Assembly (NCBI GenBank): GCA_009773975.1
Contig: VSMX01000011.1
Location: 9,282-17,580, forward strand
DNA: 8,299 nt
DNA from: Desulfovibrio sp.
GTDB taxonomy: Bacteria; Desulfobacterota; Desulfovibrionia; Desulfovibrionales; Desulfovibrionaceae
Direction: 5' to 3'
Shown here: positions 5,849-8,299 of the stretch, in pieces
Layout of the letters: the number at the start of each line of letters is the position of its first letter
How positions within the stretch are numbered: position 1 is the stretch's first letter
Notes under the pieces: model-generated
Database searches by the model: none
What the model saw: the letters and a program-made list of their open reading frames with translations, nothing else
Told to the model about the DNA's origin: nothing
Translations under genes and position numbers: made by a program

Positions 5849-8143
5849 CTAATTGTTGTCTGTCTTTTTGGGCGCGTGACTGCCGGAATTACGGCGAGGC
5901 TGGCCCTGCGGGCGGCCGCCTTCCCTGTGCTGGGACCTGTCCCCGTCCCTGTGCGGCCTATCGCCATCCCTGTGCTGCGGACGCGGCTGGCGCGGCGGTC
6001 TTGCCGTGTCTTCCGGGCTCCAGGGGTGCCCCTGTTCCTCGAGCAGCACGGCCTTGCGGCTGGCCCGAATACGGTCTCCGTTGATTTCGATGACCTTGAC
6101 CGTCATGTCTTCTCCCGGACGCGCCACCTGGGAGGGAGTTTCGACCCGGTTTATGTCGAGCTGGGAAACATGCACAAGGGCCTCTACATTGGGCAGAACC
6201 TCGACAACTGCGCCAATATCCATGACCTTGCGCACCTTGCCAACATAATTCCTGCCAATTTCTGGGCGCTGGTCATAATAGCTGACCATCTCGCGCGCTT
6301 TCTCGAGGGCCTCGGCCGTGGGCGCGAAAATGGAGATTTTGCCGGAATCCTCGATATCCACGGTAGCGCCGGTGGCCTGGGTAATGGCCTTGATATTCTT
6401 GCCGCCAGGGCCAATGATCAGGCGAATGATATCGGGATTGACCATCAGTTCCGCATGCTGGGGCGCGTAAGGCGAAAGCTCGGCGCGCGGTTCGGCGATA
6501 ACCCTGGCCATTTCGCCAAGAATATGCAGCCTGCCCTCCCGGGCCTGGCGCATGGCCGCGCGCATGATGTCCGTGGTCAAACCTGTAATTTTGATATCCA
6601 TCTGCACGCCGGTAACGCCGTCGGCCGTGCCGGCAATCTTGAAGTCCATATCGCCCAGGGCATCTTCATCGCCAAGAATGTCGGTCAGGACAATAAACTG
6701 GTCGCCTTCCCTGATCAGCCCCATGGCCACGCCGGCAACAGGCGCGCTCACCGGCACGCCCGCATCCATCAGTGAAAGCGAGCCGCCGCAAACGGCGGCC
6801 ATCGAAGAGGAGCCGTTGGACTCCATGGTTTCCGCCACCACGCGCAGGGTAAAGGGAAAATCTTCCTCATTTGGCAGAATGGGCCGCAGGGATTTTTCGG
6901 CCAGCGCGCCGTGGCCTATTTCCCGGCGGGAGATGCGCACGGGCTTGACTTCCCCAACCGAAAACGGCGGGAAATTGTAATGGAGCATGAAGCGTTTGGT
7001 AACATCGCCGCCAAGCGAATCCACACGCTGTTCATCAGCTGTGGCGCCGAGGGTGGTAACAACCATCGACTTGGTTTCGCCGCGGCAGAAAAGCGCGGAA
7101 CCATGCGCGCGCGGCAAAAGCGAAGTTTCAATCTGGATGGGCCGCACGCTCCTGACATCGCGCCCGTCAATCCTTATGCCTTCCCTGACAATGCGCCCGC
7201 GGACAATTTTTTTCTCGAGATCTTCGAGCATTTCGCCCGCTTGCGCAAGCGCTGCCGGATCATCCGCCCAGGCCGGATCCGCGGAAAGGGCTTCCATGAC
7301 CTTTGTCTTGACGGCCTTGCGGGCATCCTTGCGGGCCAGTTTTTCGGGCACGCGCATGGCTTCCGCAAGCCCGGCATCCAGGGCAAGTTCTTCCACCCGG
7401 GCCAGCAGGGCCGGATTGGCCTTTGGCTCCTCAAAAACCATCTTGGGCTTGCCGCACGATTCCCGCAACTGCTCCTGGGCATCCAGAAGGGGCTGGATTT
7501 CATTGCGGCCCCATTCCAGGGCATCGATAATCACGTCCTCGGGCACAAAACGGGCCTCGCCTTCGACCATGGTCAGGGCATCGCGGGAAGCGGCAAAAAC
7601 CAGGTTGATATCGCTTTGCGCCTGTTCATCGAAGCTTGGATTGAGCACGAACTGGCCGTTGATGCGGCCAACGCGGGCGCCGGCAACGGGGCCGGCAAAG
7701 GGCAGCGAGGAAATCATCAGGGCGGCGGAGGCGCCTGTCAGGGCCAGAACATCGGATTCATTTTCCTGGTCGGCGGAAATCACACTGGCCAGAATCTGCA
7801 CATCCTCATTGAGCCCTTTTGGAAAAAGCGGCCTGATGGGGCGGTCGATCAGACGGGAAACCAGGGGTTCCCTTTCAGAAGGGCGTCCAATCTCGCGGCG
7901 GAAAAAGCTGCCCGGGATACGGCCCGCGGCATACATTTTTTCGGAATATTCCACGGTAAGGGGGAAGAAGCCCTTGTCGAACTCCAGCGTCTGCGAACAG
8001 ACAGTTACCAGCACGACTGTGCCTCCGCACTGCACCCAGACCGCGCCATCAGCCTGGTTGGCCATTCGCCCGCTTTCAAAAATTACTTCCCTGCCGCCCA
8101 CCACGCAGGCTACACGCGTGGGATTGAAAATGTCATTGGGCAT
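5849..8143 (-). CDS. pnp: Polyribonucleotide nucleotidyltransferase (PNPase)
   Basis: A complete 764-aa PNPase, the phosphorolytic 3'-to-5' exoribonuclease that degrades RNA to nucleoside diphosphates as a trimer, often in an RNA degradosome. First RNase PH-like core about 10-230, with FFRR (80-83) and RLIDRPIRPLFPKG (97-110). All-alpha linker about 240-315. Second, catalytic core about 320-560, with SNGSSSMA (442-449) for phosphate binding and D494, D500 and K502 in GDEDALGDMDFK, equivalent to E. coli D486/D492/K494. KH domain about 565-622 with the IIGPGGKNI loop. S1 domain about 630-700. The tail (705-764) is longer than in E. coli PNPase (711 aa) and has Arg-rich HRDGDR repeats. ATG 8143 is preceded by AAGGAT, a good ribosome site. 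A strong terminator follows. All key residues are present, so it should be active. Confidence 0.98.
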   Translation of the reverse strand: MPNDIFNPTRVACVVGGREVIFESGRMANQADGAVWVQCGGTVVLVTVCSQTLEFDKGFFPLTVEYSEKMYAAGRIPGSFFRREIGRPSEREPLVSRLIDRPIRPLFPKGLNEDVQILASVISADQENESDVLALTGASAALMISSLPFAGPVAGARVGRINGQFVLNPSFDEQAQSDINLVFAASRDALTMVEGEARFVPEDVIIDALEWGRNEIQPLLDAQEQLRESCGKPKMVFEEPKANPALLARVEELALDAGLAEAMRVPEKLARKDARKAVKTKVMEALSADPAWADDPAALAQAGEMLEDLEKKIVRGRIVREGIRIDGRDVRSVRPIQIETSLLPRAHGSALFCRGETKSMVVTTLGATADEQRVDSLGGDVTKRFMLHYNFPPFSVGEVKPVRISRREIGHGALAEKSLRPILPNEEDFPFTLRVVAETMESNGSSSMAAVCGGSLSLMDAGVPVSAPVAGVAMGLIREGDQFIVLTDILGDEDALGDMDFKIAGTADGVTGVQMDIKITGLTTDIMRAAMRQAREGRLHILGEMARVIAEPRAELSPYAPQHAELMVNPDIIRLIIGPGGKNIKAITQATGATVDIEDSGKISIFAPTAEALEKAREMVSYYDQRPEIGRNYVGKVRKVMDIGAVVEVLPNVEALVHVSQLDINRVETPSQVARPGEDMTVKVIEINGDRIRASRKAVLLEEQGHPWSPEDTARPPRQPRPQHRDGDRPHRDGDRSQHREGGRPQGQPRRNSGSHAPKKTDNN
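5912..5977 (-). repeat. Three imperfect tandem repeats in the 3' end of pnp
   Basis: Three units of about 21-24 bp share the core CACAGGGAnGGnGA (minus strand) and encode QHRDGDR, PHRDGDR and SQHREGGR at residues about 723-744. The units stay in frame. The result is an Arg/Gly/Asp-rich disordered tail after the S1 domain. Confidence 0.7.
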
Positions 8144-8299
8144 AAATATCCTTGTATTGGTATCACCCGCAAGAAGTTTTCTCCGTCTGCGGAGCAGGTT
8201 TGGCCCGAGAAAATCTTTGTGCGCATTTTTTCGGAAAATCCGCAGAGGAGGATATGACGGCCAAAAACCGGCATATTGGCCTATAGCATTTCTTGAATA
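8144..8299 (-). promoter_or_regulatory. pnp leader with competing hairpins; upstream gene not in window
   Basis: No gene is visible in these 156 bp. AAGGAT (8153-8148) is the pnp ribosome site. On the minus strand TTTTCTC (8213-8207) can pair with GAGAAAA (8183-8177), or CTCCG (8194-8190) with CGGAG (8185-8181); the two foldings share bases and exclude each other. A further GGCCAA/TTGGCC pair lies at about 8261-8283. In many bacteria rpsO precedes pnp and the pnp leader is the site of RNase III/PNPase autoregulation. Whether that applies here is inference. I found no convincing promoter. Confidence 0.35.

Noticed and set aside
5912..5977. Possible CRISPR or regulatory repeat array
   Set aside because: The units are in frame inside pnp, have no unique spacers, and encode the tail motif, so they are protein-coding repeats.
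5825..6775. Open plus-strand frame of 316 codons
   Set aside because: It is the antisense of the 3' part of pnp and runs through the pnp terminator stem; its Pro/Arg/Ala-rich start reflects the repeat region, not a protein.
6911..8257. Open plus-strand frame of 448 codons
   Set aside because: It lies codon-for-codon opposite pnp, which is unmistakable; the frame is open because TTA, CTA and TCA codons are rare in this GC-rich gene.
8255..8287. Ten-codon plus-strand ORF after a GAGGAGG sequence
   Set aside because: The purine run is only two bases from the ATG, too close for efficient initiation, and the frame stops after ten codons.

Overview
The window looks like ordinary chromosome from a GC-rich, Gram-negative, probably Desulfovibrio-like (Desulfovibrionales) bacterium. 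That placement is an inference from codon usage, the style of the PNPase and SWIM/SNF2 proteins, and a periplasmic family-5 binding protein with a signal peptide. No tRNA, rRNA, CRISPR array, insertion sequence, integrase or prophage gene is visible.

Layout, left to right. (1) 1-1147, minus: the N-terminal 382 codons of a SWIM zinc-finger protein, most likely an SNF2-family helicase, running off the left edge. (2) A 90-bp divergent gap, then 1238-2923, plus: a secreted family-5 (oligo/dipeptide type) substrate-binding protein with no permease or ATPase beside it. (3) 3075-3326, plus: a two-helix small membrane protein with its own candidate promoter, followed by a possible 70-aa ORF (3493-3705). 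(4) 3706-4062: a convergent region with no confident gene, holding hairpins that probably end transcription from both sides. (5) 5777-4063, minus: two unknown genes overlapping by ATGA, a soluble 316-aa protein and a four-helix 255-aa membrane protein. (6) 8143-5849, minus: a complete pnp gene with a repeat-containing, arginine-rich C-terminal tail, ended by a strong intrinsic terminator. (7) 8144-8299: the pnp leader with competing hairpins; rpsO would be expected beyond the right edge.

The pnp gene and the unknown pair lie on the same strand with 71 bp between them, but a textbook terminator sits in that gap only about 20 nt before the downstream start. The pair therefore depends either on read-through from pnp or on a promoter built into the terminator. 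I see no clear new multi-gene system. The points most worth a second look are the unknown soluble/membrane pair, the terminator/promoter overlap, and the PNPase tail repeats.
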